The notes: generated from the letters alone by a model not told the origin. A stretch of 64,000 nucleotides of DNA from UBA7672 sp963718145 (GCA_963718145.1 CAVQYJ010000004.1:124001-188000); one strand, 5' to 3'; shown: positions 26,982-37,207, numbered from the stretch's first letter. Made by a program: numbers and translations.

Positions 26982-27293
26982 TCAGCCCGAGCGAGTCCGC
27001 GCTGCCTGCGGATGCTGATCCTGTGCGTCGTCCGTTTCGCGCTTCTTCACCCACACCTGAGGCGATCCGCATCCATTGCAACGTAGGACGGAGTTGGGCG
27101 GGTTGTGACGGTTGACGGCCAGGCCAATGAAGCCAACTGCGGTGAAGCTCCAGTCGCCTTGGCCCCGGGATGTCAGTCCAAGATGCCCGGTCTGACCGCA
27201 GTTGCGGCAATACAGATCAAAGACCTGATGGGTGCTCGGCGCCACGGCAGGGTTTCCCAGACCTGCCAAGGCTCCCAACTTCGCATCCTGCAT
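26982..27293 (-). CDS. Small zinc-ribbon-like hypothetical protein
   Basis: This 103-residue protein has two CxxC pairs (LYCRNCGQTG and LRCNGCGSPQVW), spaced as in a zinc ribbon, with a W-rich middle (GDWSFTAVG). The C terminus is polar and low-complexity. Codon use is less GC-biased than in neighbours. No family is recognised and function is unknown. Support is the cysteine pattern alone. Confidence 0.5.
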   Translation of the reverse strand: MQDAKLGALAGLGNPAVAPSTHQVFDLYCRNCGQTGHLGLTSRGQGDWSFTAVGFIGLAVNRHNPPNSVLRCNGCGSPQVWVKKRETDDAQDQHPQAARTRSG

Positions 27294-27393
27294 GGTTTGA
27301 TCGGGGTCAAATGCGCGCTCGGCGACAGACGCATTCCGGAGAGCCAGCCACAGGCAATGACAATTTCAACATTTGCCCCTAGTCCTCGGGGCG

Positions 27394-28524
27394 ATGGAGA
27401 TATTTGACGCAGACGCGGTGGTGATCGGGGCAGGGGCGGTGGGCCTCGCCTGCGCCCGCGCGCTCGCCTTGAAGGGGCGCGAGGTGCTGGTGCTGGAGGC
27501 GACGTCCGCCATCGCCACCGAGACCTCGTCGCGCAATTCCGAGGTGATTCACGCCGGCATCTACTACGCGCCGGGCTCGTTGAAGGCGCAGCTGTGCGTC
27601 ACCGGGCGGCGCAAGCTTTACGAGTATTGCGGGGCCCACGGCGTCGAGGCGCACAGGTGCGGCAAGCTCGTCGTGGCTGTGGACGACGCCGAGGCGGCGG
27701 CGACGCCAGCCCTGCTGCAGCGCGCGCTCGACAATGGCGTCGAGGAAACGTGGCTGGTCGACGGCGCCGAGGCGCGGCGGCTGGAGCCGGCGCTGAATCC
27801 GGATATCCGCGTGGCGATCCACGCTGAAGTCTCCGGCCTGTTCGACAGTCACGCCTACTTCCTCGCCCTGCAGGGTGAGTTCGAGGATCGCGGCGGCGCC
27901 ATCGCGTTCGACAGCCCCGTCGTGCGCGGCGTCGTGACCGCATCCGGCGTCGAGATCGAGACGGGCGGCGCATCGCCTTCGCGCATCCGGGCCCGGACAG
28001 TGATCAATTCGGCGGGACACCACGCGCTTGCCATCGCGCGCGGGATCGAAGGCGGGCCGCACTATCCTGGCCTGAAGATGTGGTGGGTGAAGGGGTCCTA
28101 CTTCGTCGCGTCCGGCCGGGCGGCGTTCGCGCGGCTGATTTATCCGATACACTCCCAGGCGAGCCAGGGGCTGCACCTCGCCATCGACCTCGGCGGCCGC
28201 ACGCGGCTGGGGCCGGACGCCGAATGGTTGCCGGATGGAACGGCGCCTCCGTTCGACTACGAGGTCGACGAGGCCCGCGCGAGAATATTCTACACGGCCG
28301 TCCGCCGCTACTGGCCGGGCCTCAAGGACGGCGCCCTGTCGCCCGACTATTCCGGCGTGCGCCCCAAGATTGTTGGCCCCGGCCAGCCCTCCGCCGATTT
28401 CCTGATCGACGGGCCGGAAAGCCATGGCGTCTCCGGCCTCGTGAACCTCATCGGCATCGAAAGCCCGGGGCTCACATCGTCGCTCGCGATCGGCGAAAAA
28501 GTGGCCGAAATGGCGGGGGTTTAA
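27394..28524 (+). CDS. FAD-dependent oxidoreductase, LhgO-like
   Basis: This 376-residue flavoprotein of the DAO family most resembles L-2-hydroxyglutarate oxidase. The dinucleotide motif VVIGAGAVGLACARALALKG is at the N terminus, followed by TSSRNSEVIHAGIYY, which is strongly characteristic of this group. The C-terminal FAD segment is NLIGIESPGLTSSLAIGE. ATG 27394 is used. It would oxidise L-2-hydroxyglutarate to 2-oxoglutarate; exact substrate is inferred from the motifs. The tRNA gene follows 65 bases downstream. Confidence 0.88.
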   Translation: MEIFDADAVVIGAGAVGLACARALALKGREVLVLEATSAIATETSSRNSEVIHAGIYYAPGSLKAQLCVTGRRKLYEYCGAHGVEAHRCGKLVVAVDDAEAAATPALLQRALDNGVEETWLVDGAEARRLEPALNPDIRVAIHAEVSGLFDSHAYFLALQGEFEDRGGAIAFDSPVVRGVVTASGVEIETGGASPSRIRARTVINSAGHHALAIARGIEGGPHYPGLKMWWVKGSYFVASGRAAFARLIYPIHSQASQGLHLAIDLGGRTRLGPDAEWLPDGTAPPFDYEVDEARARIFYTAVRRYWPGLKDGALSPDYSGVRPKIVGPGQPSADFLIDGPESHGVSGLVNLIGIESPGLTSSLAIGEKVAEMAGV

Positions 28525-28588
28525 GGGCCGGATCGGTCTGCTTGCGCATCCTTGACCCGCCGCGTATATCCCAGCCCCTCATGGCTCC

Positions 28589-28665
28589 GGTGGGATAGCT
28601 CAGCCGGTTAGAGCGCAGGACTCATAATCCTGAGGTCCCCGGTTCGATTCCGGGTCCCACTACCA
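28589..28665 (+). tRNA. tRNA with anticodon CAT, probably elongator tRNA-Met
   Basis: A 77-base cloverleaf has acceptor arms GGTGGGA/TCCCACT, D arm GCTC/GAGC, anticodon stem CAGGA/TCCTG with loop CTCATAA (anticodon 28623-28625), T arm CCCGG/CCGGG with TTCGATT, discriminator A, and encoded CCA. CAT anticodons belong to initiator Met, elongator Met or lysidine-modified Ile2. An initiator would lack the first pair; here G1 pairs. Base pairs 4-5 are not the CC/GG pairs recognised by TilS, so elongator Met is favoured. Confidence 0.93.
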
Positions 28666-28674
28666 GCCTCAAGA

Positions 28675-28713
28675 GGAATTTGCAGGAAATAGCGCTTTTC
28701 GACTGCAAATTCC
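28675..28713 (+). terminator. Hairpin just after the tRNA, candidate terminator
   Basis: GGAATTTGCAG (28675-28685) and its exact inverse CTGCAAATTCC (28703-28713) form an 11-pair stem. The loop can extend with GAAA/TTTC. It lies 10 bases after the tRNA 3' end. There is no run of T after it, so it could be a processing or attachment-type structure rather than a classical terminator. Confidence 0.5.
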
Positions 28714-29041
28714 CAAGTTTGGTCCGTCCAAGTCTCCCTCCGGGATGGTTAGGAGCCCACGATATTTCCAATGCGACCGCGGCGGAGTGCTGTTCCAATG
28801 CACGGCCATTGGAAGTTGCAACAGACGCACGACGATCCTGAAAACCGGGGGCCACGGGCTGATGCCTGAAGCGTCGGACCTCATGTTGAGGTGACACCCG
28901 TACGGCCAAGTCACGGAATGACAACGATGAGGCTCTGATTAGTCATTCAGGAACTAGCCGCGAGCGACAACTGTTGGCCATTCCGGCCTTTCTCCGTAGA
29001 TCGCCATTGTTCGAGCGTTGCGCTCGATCTGCGCGCCGGGC
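28714..29041. other. Gene-free, relatively AT-rich stretch 3' of the tRNA
   Basis: About 330 bases without a convincing gene. Frames on the minus strand here are translations of the tRNA and its flank and have no start-codon support. No insertion-sequence ends, integrase gene or direct copy of the tRNA 3' end was noticed. Base composition is lower in GC than around it. It may be the remnant of a tRNA-linked insertion; nothing more can be said. Confidence 0.4.
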
Positions 29042-30205
29042 TTACCGGCCTTTACGTTTCGCCGCGGCCTCTTTCCGCTCCTCTTCCCGCGAGCCGGCGA
29101 GCATGTTCCACATCGAATGGTTGCCTTCGTGGCAGGCGTACTCATAGACGCGCCCGCCGAGCGCGCCGAACTCGTATTCACCGCCCCAGGGTTTGTCCCA
29201 CACGGTCGAGTCTTCGACAGTGAACTGGTAGAGCACCCGGTCCTCGGCCACACGCTTGAAACGCTCGGTCACCTTCAGGTTCTCCCACGAACCCTGAAAC
29301 CCTTGCGATCTCGGGAAATTGGTTGTTTCGACTACCAGCGTGTCGCCCTCGTATCGGCCGATCGAGTCGCCGAACCAGGGGCGGATGCCGTCGGTGCGGT
29401 GCTTGCTGTTGAGGCGAATGATGCGAACGTCGTGAACCATCTCGACAAGGACGGCCACCGCATCCTTGCCCTGAGTGAACTGGTAATTGTTGTTGTAATA
29501 GCCGTTGGCGCCCATCGGCGGGGCTGCGTTGCGGCCGAACGAGGTCAGACACCGCTCGCTGGTCGCGCGCTCTTCAGGATTGTCCGTGGGCCGCCATTTT
29601 TCGCTGAGGTCGCCGTCGAGCGGGGCAATCGTGCCGTCCTCCTCGATACGGAAGGCGATCCCGCCGATCGGCGCGCCGCTGACGGCGCCCGGCGCCAGGG
29701 TTTGCGCGAACGATCCGCCGCGGGAACGGCTTGCAGCCGGGGCGCCGCCGCTACCGCTGCCTTGAGCGGCCTGCTGGGCCTTGGTCAGCGGCGGCCGCCC
29801 GTTCGGCGTCGTGATGAGCGAGGTGCGCGGCTCTCCGCCGACGCGCATGATGAGGTTGCCCGGGTCGAGGTAGGGGGTGTTGTAGCCGCCGACACCCTGG
29901 CCAGCTGCCGGCGCACCTTTGCTCGGGTCGGTGGCGGCCGAGCCCTGCTTGTGCTGCCGGGCGACATCGCCTTCGATCGTCGCGACCTCTGCGTCGGTGT
30001 AGACCGCCCGGTCGCCGTAGATCGTAGAGCGCACAAGCGGCGTCAACGTTACGTTCGTCCAGTAGCCGCTGAGATCGGGCTGGCCAAAGCTGTTGTATGG
30101 CGTCTTGAAATTCGCGTCAGCAGGCTTGGGCGGCTTCTGGGCGTGGGCCAGCGACATCGGCGCCGTAACGGCAAGCGCGAACACGGCGATCAATGACGCC
30201 TTCAT
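29042..30205 (-). CDS. Secreted hypothetical protein of the PDLxGVW family (second copy)
   Basis: This 387-residue exported protein has a signal peptide ending LAHAQ. It shares the ordered motifs of the protein at 7618-8754: GQPDLSGYWTN, DPGNLIMRVGGEPRTSLIT, RCLTSFG, YNNNYQFTQG, KHRTDGIRPWFGD, EGDTLVVET and YEYACHEGNHS. It differs by a Gly/Ser/Ala-rich insert near residues 160-190. GGAGGAAAATC precedes the ATG at 30205, so the start is secure. The family is uncharacterised; the conserved HEG and KHRTDG segments could form a site. No catalytic assignment is possible. Confidence 0.8.
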   Translation of the reverse strand: MKASLIAVFALAVTAPMSLAHAQKPPKPADANFKTPYNSFGQPDLSGYWTNVTLTPLVRSTIYGDRAVYTDAEVATIEGDVARQHKQGSAATDPSKGAPAAGQGVGGYNTPYLDPGNLIMRVGGEPRTSLITTPNGRPPLTKAQQAAQGSGSGGAPAASRSRGGSFAQTLAPGAVSGAPIGGIAFRIEEDGTIAPLDGDLSEKWRPTDNPEERATSERCLTSFGRNAAPPMGANGYYNNNYQFTQGKDAVAVLVEMVHDVRIIRLNSKHRTDGIRPWFGDSIGRYEGDTLVVETTNFPRSQGFQGSWENLKVTERFKRVAEDRVLYQFTVEDSTVWDKPWGGEYEFGALGGRVYEYACHEGNHSMWNMLAGSREEERKEAAAKRKGR

Positions 30206-30238
30206 GATTTTCCTCCTCAGTCCCAGCGCGGCAGTAAA

Positions 30239-30433
30239 CTATCTCTGCGCTGCACTTTGGGTAACACGCCTGCCATTCTCAGGCGTAGTCACCTTGTCGT
30301 CACCCACAACGAGAGCCAGGCGCGGGTCGGTTGCGGCCGTCAGCGCCTCGACGAACTCGCGAGAACGCATCACAGCAGTGCGGACTCCGAGACTGCCGAG
30401 CTTGATGACCGACGCCGGCGAGATGTTGCCGTC
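30239..30433 (-). other. Coding-like orphan frame without a clear start
   Basis: This open frame of 64 codons reads NISPASVIKLGSLGVR, then REFVEALTAATDPRLALVVG, with protein-like composition, ending TQSAAQR. It is bounded upstream by a stop, and its only internal candidate start is a GTG/ATG pair about 20 codons in. It may be a remnant of a gene, a short protein with an unusual start, or chance. It occupies the 271-base gap between the secreted protein and the H-NS-like gene. Confidence 0.25.
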
Positions 30434-30476
30434 TCATGGCTGTCCCGGGCCGCGTGTATTCCTCGATCCGTTGAAC

Positions 30477-30815
30477 TTACCTCGCGAGGTATTTGTCGCG
30501 CTTCTCGCCCTTGCGTTCCAGCGCCTTGAGCCATTTCGGCGTGGGGCCGCGGCCGGTATAGATCTCGCCGTTCGGTCCGACATATTTCGGCTTCAGCTTG
30601 ACGCCCTTGTCGGAACGCTGGCGGCGGCCGCCCGAACCCTTGCCCATGATCTCGTCGAAGCTCAGCCCGTGCGCAGCGGCATCGGCGCGCATCTTGGCGA
30701 TGAACTCGCTTTTCGCCTCGTCCTTCTTGGATGCGATGGCCTTCTGCGCCCGCGCAATCAGTTCATTGAGGTCGGAGAGCGAAAGGTTGTCGATATTGGG
30801 AAGCTTGGAAGCCAT
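30477..30815 (-). CDS. H-NS family nucleoid-associated protein
   Basis: This 112-residue protein has an N-terminal oligomerisation coiled coil (LSLSDLNELIARAQKAIASKK) and the C-terminal DNA-binding motif KYVGPNGEIYTGRGPTPKWLKAL. That motif is the alphaproteobacterial (HvrA-like) form of the H-NS AT-hook-like loop. It would bridge AT-rich DNA and silence genes. ATG 30815 is preferred; a longer frame to 30860 adds 15 residues without support. It lies alone between uncertain DNA and the formaldehyde cluster. Confidence 0.88.
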   Translation of the reverse strand: MASKLPNIDNLSLSDLNELIARAQKAIASKKDEAKSEFIAKMRADAAAHGLSFDEIMGKGSGGRRQRSDKGVKLKPKYVGPNGEIYTGRGPTPKWLKALERKGEKRDKYLAR

Positions 30816-30968
30816 GTCTGACCCTGTGACTGACGGATTGAATTCAGAGATCGGCCCCATCCCGATTGTGCGTTATATGGATTTTTAGGACGGTGTCTCA
30901 AACAAAATTGCGTTGGCGGGCATAAATCTATCTTGCCGCCGTCTGTTCCATTTGCTTGCAGACAGTAT

Positions 30969-31808
30969 TCAGGTCAGCCGGCGCGCATGCCAGCTGACGT
31001 GTTCGGCGATGAAGCTGGCTATGAAGAAATAGCTGTGGTCGTAGCCGTGCTGCAGCCGGAGAGTGAGGTTCTGCCCGGCCTCGCGACATGCATGTTCCAG
31101 AAGCTCGGGCTTGAGCTGGCTCGAGAGGAACTGGTCGCTCAGTCCCTGGTCGACAAGGATATCGTCGTAGTACCCGCGCGAGACCCCGGCGCGGATGAGT
31201 TCGCAGGCGTCGTGCTCCAGCCAAGTCTCGCGGCCGGGGCCAAGGTAAGCGCCGAACGCTTTCTCACCCCATGGACAGTTCAGCGGCGAACATATCGGCG
31301 CAAACGCTGAAACGGAGCGGAAGATTTCTGGATGGCGCAGCGCCAGGGTCAGCGCCCCATGCCCGCCCATCGAATGCCCCGATACGCCCATCCGTACCGG
31401 GTCGGCGGGAAAGCCGGCCCGGATCGCGGGCGCAAGATCGCGGATGATCCAGGATTCCATCCTGAAATTCGGCGCCCACGGGGCCTGCGTTGCATCGACA
31501 TAGAAGCCCGCGCCCTGGCCGAGATCATAGGCGGCATCGTCGGCCACGCTGTCGCCGCGTGGCGAGGTATCCGGCGCAACGATCATGAGCCCATGTTCGG
31601 CCGCGGCTGGATAGGCGCCGGCCTTGGTGGTGAAGTTGTCCTCGGTGCAGGTGAGGCCCGACAGCCAGAGCAGCACGGGAAACGGTCCCGGCCCCTCGGG
31701 CGTGAACACGCTGAACGCCATCGGCGTGCCGGTCGCCGCGCTGTGATGGCGGCAATAGCGCAGGTCGCCGCCGGCGATGCGATGGGATTTCACGGTCTCG
31801 ATGGTCAT
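30969..31808 (-). CDS. fghA: S-formylglutathione hydrolase
   Basis: This 279-residue alpha/beta hydrolase of the esterase D family cleaves S-formylglutathione to formate and glutathione, the second step of formaldehyde detoxification. Seen are WLSGLTCTEDNF, the nucleophile GHSMGGHGAL (Ser near 146), SAFAPICSPLNCPWG, and a C-terminal YDHSYFFIASFI with the catalytic histidine. ATG 31808 is chosen; a 15-residue upstream extension is arginine-rich. The class III dehydrogenase for the first step lies 460 bases upstream on the same strand. Confidence 0.94.
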   Translation of the reverse strand: MTIETVKSHRIAGGDLRYCRHHSAATGTPMAFSVFTPEGPGPFPVLLWLSGLTCTEDNFTTKAGAYPAAAEHGLMIVAPDTSPRGDSVADDAAYDLGQGAGFYVDATQAPWAPNFRMESWIIRDLAPAIRAGFPADPVRMGVSGHSMGGHGALTLALRHPEIFRSVSAFAPICSPLNCPWGEKAFGAYLGPGRETWLEHDACELIRAGVSRGYYDDILVDQGLSDQFLSSQLKPELLEHACREAGQNLTLRLQHGYDHSYFFIASFIAEHVSWHARRLT

Positions 31809-31899
31809 GCCGCGTTCTACACGCGGCGAGCGCCGGATGCGAGAGGCTGCCATGCCGCGATCGGCTGCGCAGTTCGCAGGATGAGAGCCGGATTCCGCA

Positions 31900-32247
31900 T
31901 CAGTCGTCGGGATAGTTGAAGTAGAGGGCGTTGCCGTCCGGATCCTCGATTACCATCAGGCGATAGCCCCACCGGCCGTCCCTCACCGGCGCGCCGCGTG
32001 TCTCCAGTTCGGCGCGGACCGTGTCGATGTCGTCAAGCGAGATGAACATCCTGCCCGTACCGTTCTTCTCCGGCCACTGGCTGGAGAAGATGAGGGCGCA
32101 GCCTTCGCGATCGACTTGCGCCACGAGAAGATTGCCGTCCTCGGCAAAGCGCCAGGATTCCACGAACCCCAGCTTTTCGATGTAGAAGTCGATGGAGCGT
32201 TGAACGTCAGCGACGTGCAGGACGGGGCGAGCAAACCATTCAGACAT
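31900..32247 (-). CDS. VOC family protein (glyoxalase/bleomycin resistance type)
   Basis: This 115-residue protein carries the vicinal-oxygen-chelate fold: VLHVADVQRSIDFYIEKLGF opens the first half and YRLMVIEDPDGNALYFNY closes the second. Metal ligands are suggested by His in the first strand and Glu in VIEDPDG. Its place between the two formaldehyde-detoxification genes suggests a glutathione-linked or aldehyde-related role, but that is inference from position. Confidence 0.85.
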   Translation of the reverse strand: MSEWFARPVLHVADVQRSIDFYIEKLGFVESWRFAEDGNLLVAQVDREGCALIFSSQWPEKNGTGRMFISLDDIDTVRAELETRGAPVRDGRWGYRLMVIEDPDGNALYFNYPDD

Positions 32248-32271
32248 TGCCGTTCCTCGCCCCAGCGCCGG

Positions 32272-33382
32272 TCAGTACACAACGACGCTCCGGATGCTTT
32301 CGCCCCTGTGCATCAGGTCGAAGCCCTTGTTGATGTCTTCGAGTCGGAGCGTGTGGGTGATCATCGGGTCGATCTCGATCTTCCTGTCCATGTACCAGTC
32401 GACGATCTTCGGCACGTCGGTGCGCCCGCGCGCGCCGCCGAAGGCCGAGCCCTTCCACACGCGCCCGGTGACAAGCTGGAACGGCCGCGTGGCGATCTCC
32501 TTGCCGGACTCCGCGACGCCGATGATGATGCTGGTTCCCCAGCCGCGATGGCAGCTTTCCAGCGCCTGGCGCATCACCTGCACATTGCCGGTGCAGTCGA
32601 ACGTATAGTCTGCGCCGCCATCGGTGAGTGCGACGAGGAACTGCACCAGATCGGTCGTGACGTTGGTCGGGTTGACGAAGTGCGTCATGCCGAAGCGCTC
32701 GCCCCATTCCTTCTTCATCGGGTTGATGTCGACGCCGATGATCCTGTCGGCGCCCACCATGCGCAGGCCCTGGATCACGTTGAGCCCGATGCCGCCGAGG
32801 CCGAACACGATGCAGTTCGACGCCCGGCTCAACCTTCGCCGTCTTCACCACAGCGCCCACGCCGGTGGTCACCCCGCAGCCGATGTAGCAGGCCTTGTCG
32901 AACGGCGCGTCGGTGCGGATTTTCGCGACGGCAATCTCGGGCAGGACCGTGTAGTTGGAGAATGTCGAGCAGCCCATGTAATGGTAGACCGGCTTGCCCC
33001 GATGGCTGAACCGCGTCGTGCCGTCCGGCATCACGCCCTTGCCCTGCGTTGCGCGGATGGCGGTGCAGAGGTTGGTCTTGTGGCTGAGGCAGCTTTTGCA
33101 CTGGCGGCATTCGGGCGTGTAGAGCGGGATCACATGGTCGCCGGGTTTGACCGACGTCACGCCGGGGCCGACCTCGACAACCACGCCCGCGCCTTCATGG
33201 CCGAGGATCGAGGGGAAAATCCCTTCCGAGTCGAAGCCGTCGAGCGTGTAGGCGTCGGTGTGGCAGATGCCGGTCGCCTTGATCTCGACCAGCACCTCGC
33301 CGGCCTTTGGCCCTTCGAGATCGAGTTCGACGATCTCCAGAGGCCTCTTGGCCTCGAAGGCGACAGCGGCGCGGGTCTTCAT
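32272..33382 (-). pseudogene. S-(hydroxymethyl)glutathione dehydrogenase (class III ADH), frameshifted
   Basis: This enzyme oxidises the formaldehyde-glutathione adduct to S-formylglutathione. The first frame (33382 to about 32830) has GICHTDAYTLDGFDSEG, ILGHEGAGVVVEVGPGV, structural zinc cysteines CRQCKSCLSHKTNLC, and GCGVTTGVGAVVKTAKVEPG. The second frame continues NCIVFGLGGIGLNVIQG, GVDINPMKKEWGERFG and ends SIRSVVVY. One extra base near 32823-32828 breaks it; removing it gives EPGSNCIVFGLGG. All conserved residues survive, so the gene is probably functional and the shift an indel error. Forms a detoxification pair with fghA. Confidence 0.92.
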
Positions 33383-33430
33383 TTGTGCTCTCCTCAGCCG
33401 CGCAGAACGGGCCAGCTTTGGCGGCCCGGG

Positions 33431-34024
33431 TCAAGGTTGCGTTGCGTGTTCCTTGCGCGCCGCCTCCCACACTTCGTGGGCGGCGCCCAGGTTCAGCGCG
33501 CCGATGACGAGGCCGACGATGAGGTCGGGCCAGATCGAAGGTGCGGCCAGGGTTACAGCGCCCGCGCCGATGATCCCGATATTGGCGAAGGCGTCGTTGC
33601 GGGCGGAGAGGAAGGCGGCCTTCGACAGGCTGCCCTCCGACTTGCGGAACCGGACCAGCACAAAGGCGCAGGTCAGGTTGACGGCCAGCGCGCCCAGGCC
33701 GGTGACGGACATTGTCAGCGGCTCGGGCGCGATCGGGTGGTTGATCTGCCGCCAGACCGTCAGCAGAGTCGCCAGGAAGGGGATCAAGAGCAGCCCGGCG
33801 AGGACCATTCCTACACGGGCGCGTGAGCGGGCCGACCAGCCCAGCGCGACCAGGATCAGCAGGTTGACCGAGGCGTCCTCGAGGAAGTCGATGCTGTCGG
33901 CGAACAGGGACACCGAGCCGATCGCCTGGCCGATCCCGAATTCAACGCCGAAATACAGCAGGTTCGCCGTGGCGACGAAACGGACGGCGCGGCGGAACGC
34001 TGCGTCCTGCGAGGACGGTGTCAT
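33431..34024 (-). CDS. Cation efflux (CDF-type) family protein
   Basis: This is a protein of about 197 residues with five or so membrane segments. FADSIDFLEDASVNLLILVAL carries the Asp-rich helix expected of cation diffusion facilitators. SKAAFLSARNDAFANIGIIGAGAV is the second metal-binding helix (the D-x-x-x-N pattern). No C-terminal cytoplasmic domain is present, so it is a short form. ATG 34024 is favoured by GAGGGG upstream; ATG 34051 is an alternative. The substrate metal is unknown. Confidence 0.78.
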   Translation of the reverse strand: MTPSSQDAAFRRAVRFVATANLLYFGVEFGIGQAIGSVSLFADSIDFLEDASVNLLILVALGWSARSRARVGMVLAGLLLIPFLATLLTVWRQINHPIAPEPLTMSVTGLGALAVNLTCAFVLVRFRKSEGSLSKAAFLSARNDAFANIGIIGAGAVTLAAPSIWPDLIVGLVIGALNLGAAHEVWEAARKEHATQP

Positions 34025-34124
34025 CGGCAGCTTACCCCTCGTTTGCGTCATTTGGCGACGGCGCCAGCTTCCGTTTGTCAGGTCAAGCAGGGAGAGGTAT
34101 CGAACCCCGTGGAGGAGTTCGGAC

Positions 34125-35637
<1,513 letters not shown>

Positions 35638-35693
35638 CCTGTGCGCGATCTGACGCGCGCCCTTGACGGACAAAGGCAGCGTTTGGTTTCGCG

Positions 35694-36310
35694 ATGCGCT
35701 GGACGAGTCTCGATCTCGTGGCGTTCGATGCCGCCTGTCCAGGCGACGATGCCCCAGGCATTCGGCTTGGCAGCGGCGCTACGATCGCGGGTGCGCTTAC
35801 GGTCACCAACCGGATCGCCGCCAGCATCCTGCCCGGGGCGCGACCGGTGCGGGTCGTGGCGTTCAACAAGTCCGAGGCCGCTAACTGGGCTCTGCCGTGG
35901 CATCAGGATCGCGTGATCGCCGTGCGAGAGCCGAGTCGATACGCTGGGCTTCTTCAACTGGACCCGCAAGTCGGGCGTCTGGCATGTCGAGCCGCCGATC
36001 GGATTGCTGCGGCGAATGATTTTCCTGAGCAATCCGATCTCGACCCGGCCAAGGCGGAAGAACGGGTGTCTCGCAGATAGCGACGGGATCGCATTCGCGG
36101 GGCATTATCGAAGCTGACCGCGCGGTAGGGATTGCATCTGCCGACGTCACGGAGCAATGCGTTGCCCGGCGCGGCGACGTGTTGGCGGCAAAGGCGCTGA
36201 TCTTGCACCGTTCCGAGGCCGCGCAGCACATGACCAGCCGTCGCGCGATCCGAATAGATTATAGCGCCGATCAATTGCCGGCGCCTTTGCAATGGGAGTT
36301 CTCGACATGA
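35694..36310 (+). pseudogene. Phytanoyl-CoA dioxygenase (PhyH) family pseudogene, several frameshifts
   Basis: PhyH-type enzymes are Fe(II)/2-oxoglutarate dioxygenases. The first frame from ATG 35694 reads to ANWALPWHQDRVIAV, including the iron-binding H-x-D. A second frame continues DTLGFFNWTRKSGVWHVEPP. After another break near 36050-36100 a third gives ADRAVGIASADVTEQCVARR, GDVLAAKALILHRSEAA with the distal histidine, and RAIRIDYSADQLPAPLQWEF, stopping at 36310. At least two and probably three indels are needed, more than in any other gene here, so true decay is likely. The stop overlaps the mmsB start (ATGA). Confidence 0.75.
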
Positions 36311-37206
36311 CCCGCATCGCATTCATCGGCCTTGGCAATATGGGCGGGGGGATGGCTGCGCGGCAGGTGGTGGGCGGGCGTGAGGTTGTGGCGTTCGACC
36401 TTAGCGAGGCTGCGGTGAAGAGGGTGGCGGCGCATGGCGCGCATCCGGCGGGGAGCGTCGCGAAGGCGGTGGAGAGCGCGGATGCGGTGATCACCATGCT
36501 GCCGGCGGGGCCGCATGTGCGGAAGGTCTATGACGAGCACATCCTGCCGCATGCGCCGAAGTCGGCGCTGCTGGTGGACTGCTCGACGATCGATGTGGAG
36601 AGCGCGCGCGCGGTAGCGGCGCAGGCGAAGGCGGCGGGGTTCAGGTTCGCGGATGCGCCCGTGTCGGGCGGCACGGCGGCGGCGGATGCGGGCACGCTGG
36701 CGTTCATGGTGGGCTGCGCGGAGGCGGACTTCGCGCAGGTGGAGGAGACGCTGAAGCCGATGGCGCGCGTGGTGATCCGCGCAGGCGAGCACGGCGCAGG
36801 GCAGGCGGCGAAGATCTGCAACAACATGCTGCTGGGGATCTCGATGATCGGGACGTGCGAGGCGTTCGCGCTGGCGGAGAAGCTGGGCCTCGAGGCGGAT
36901 CGCTTCTTCGAGATCGCGTCGAAGTCGTCGGGGCAGTGCTGGTCGCTGACGACGTATGCGCCGTGGCCGGGCGTCGGCCCGCAGACGGCTTCGGACCGCA
37001 ACTATGAGGGCGGGTTTGCGGCGGCGATGATGCTGAAGGACCTGAAGCTGGCGCAGGAGGCGGCGGCGAAGTCTGGCGCGACGACGCCGCTGGGCAACCA
37101 GGCGGAGGCGATCTACGCGTTGTTCGACCGGCTCGGCTTCGGGGCCAAGGATTTCTCGGGCATCCAGCAATTGCTCCGCGGAAATCTTGGCGGTCTGAAG
37201 GGCTGA
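36307..37206 (+). CDS. mmsB: 3-hydroxyisobutyrate dehydrogenase
   Basis: This 299-residue NAD-dependent dehydrogenase of valine catabolism oxidises 3-hydroxyisobutyrate to methylmalonate semialdehyde, the substrate of MmsA. It has FIGLGNMGGGMAARQ at the N terminus, DAPVSGGTAAADAGTLAFMVG, and the catalytic lysine in GAGQAAKICNNMLLGI. SDRNYEGGFAAAMMLKDLKLA is typical. ATG 36307 overlaps the stop of the decayed PhyH gene by four bases, which sets the start in preference to 36292. Third codon positions are markedly rich in G compared with genes before 34 kb. Confidence 0.95.
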   Translation: MTRIAFIGLGNMGGGMAARQVVGGREVVAFDLSEAAVKRVAAHGAHPAGSVAKAVESADAVITMLPAGPHVRKVYDEHILPHAPKSALLVDCSTIDVESARAVAAQAKAAGFRFADAPVSGGTAAADAGTLAFMVGCAEADFAQVEETLKPMARVVIRAGEHGAGQAAKICNNMLLGISMIGTCEAFALAEKLGLEADRFFEIASKSSGQCWSLTTYAPWPGVGPQTASDRNYEGGFAAAMMLKDLKLAQEAAAKSGATTPLGNQAEAIYALFDRLGFGAKDFSGIQQLLRGNLGGLKG

Positions 37207-37207
37207 C

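Noticed and set aside
28622..28924. Minus-strand open frame ending in a GPGIEPGTSGL-type C terminus
   Set aside because: This is the reading of the reverse strand of a tRNA and its flank, a well-known false gene; no start or composition support.
35640..36310. Replication origin at the skew change
   Set aside because: No origin-linked genes or DnaA-box cluster were noticed; skew was judged by eye only.
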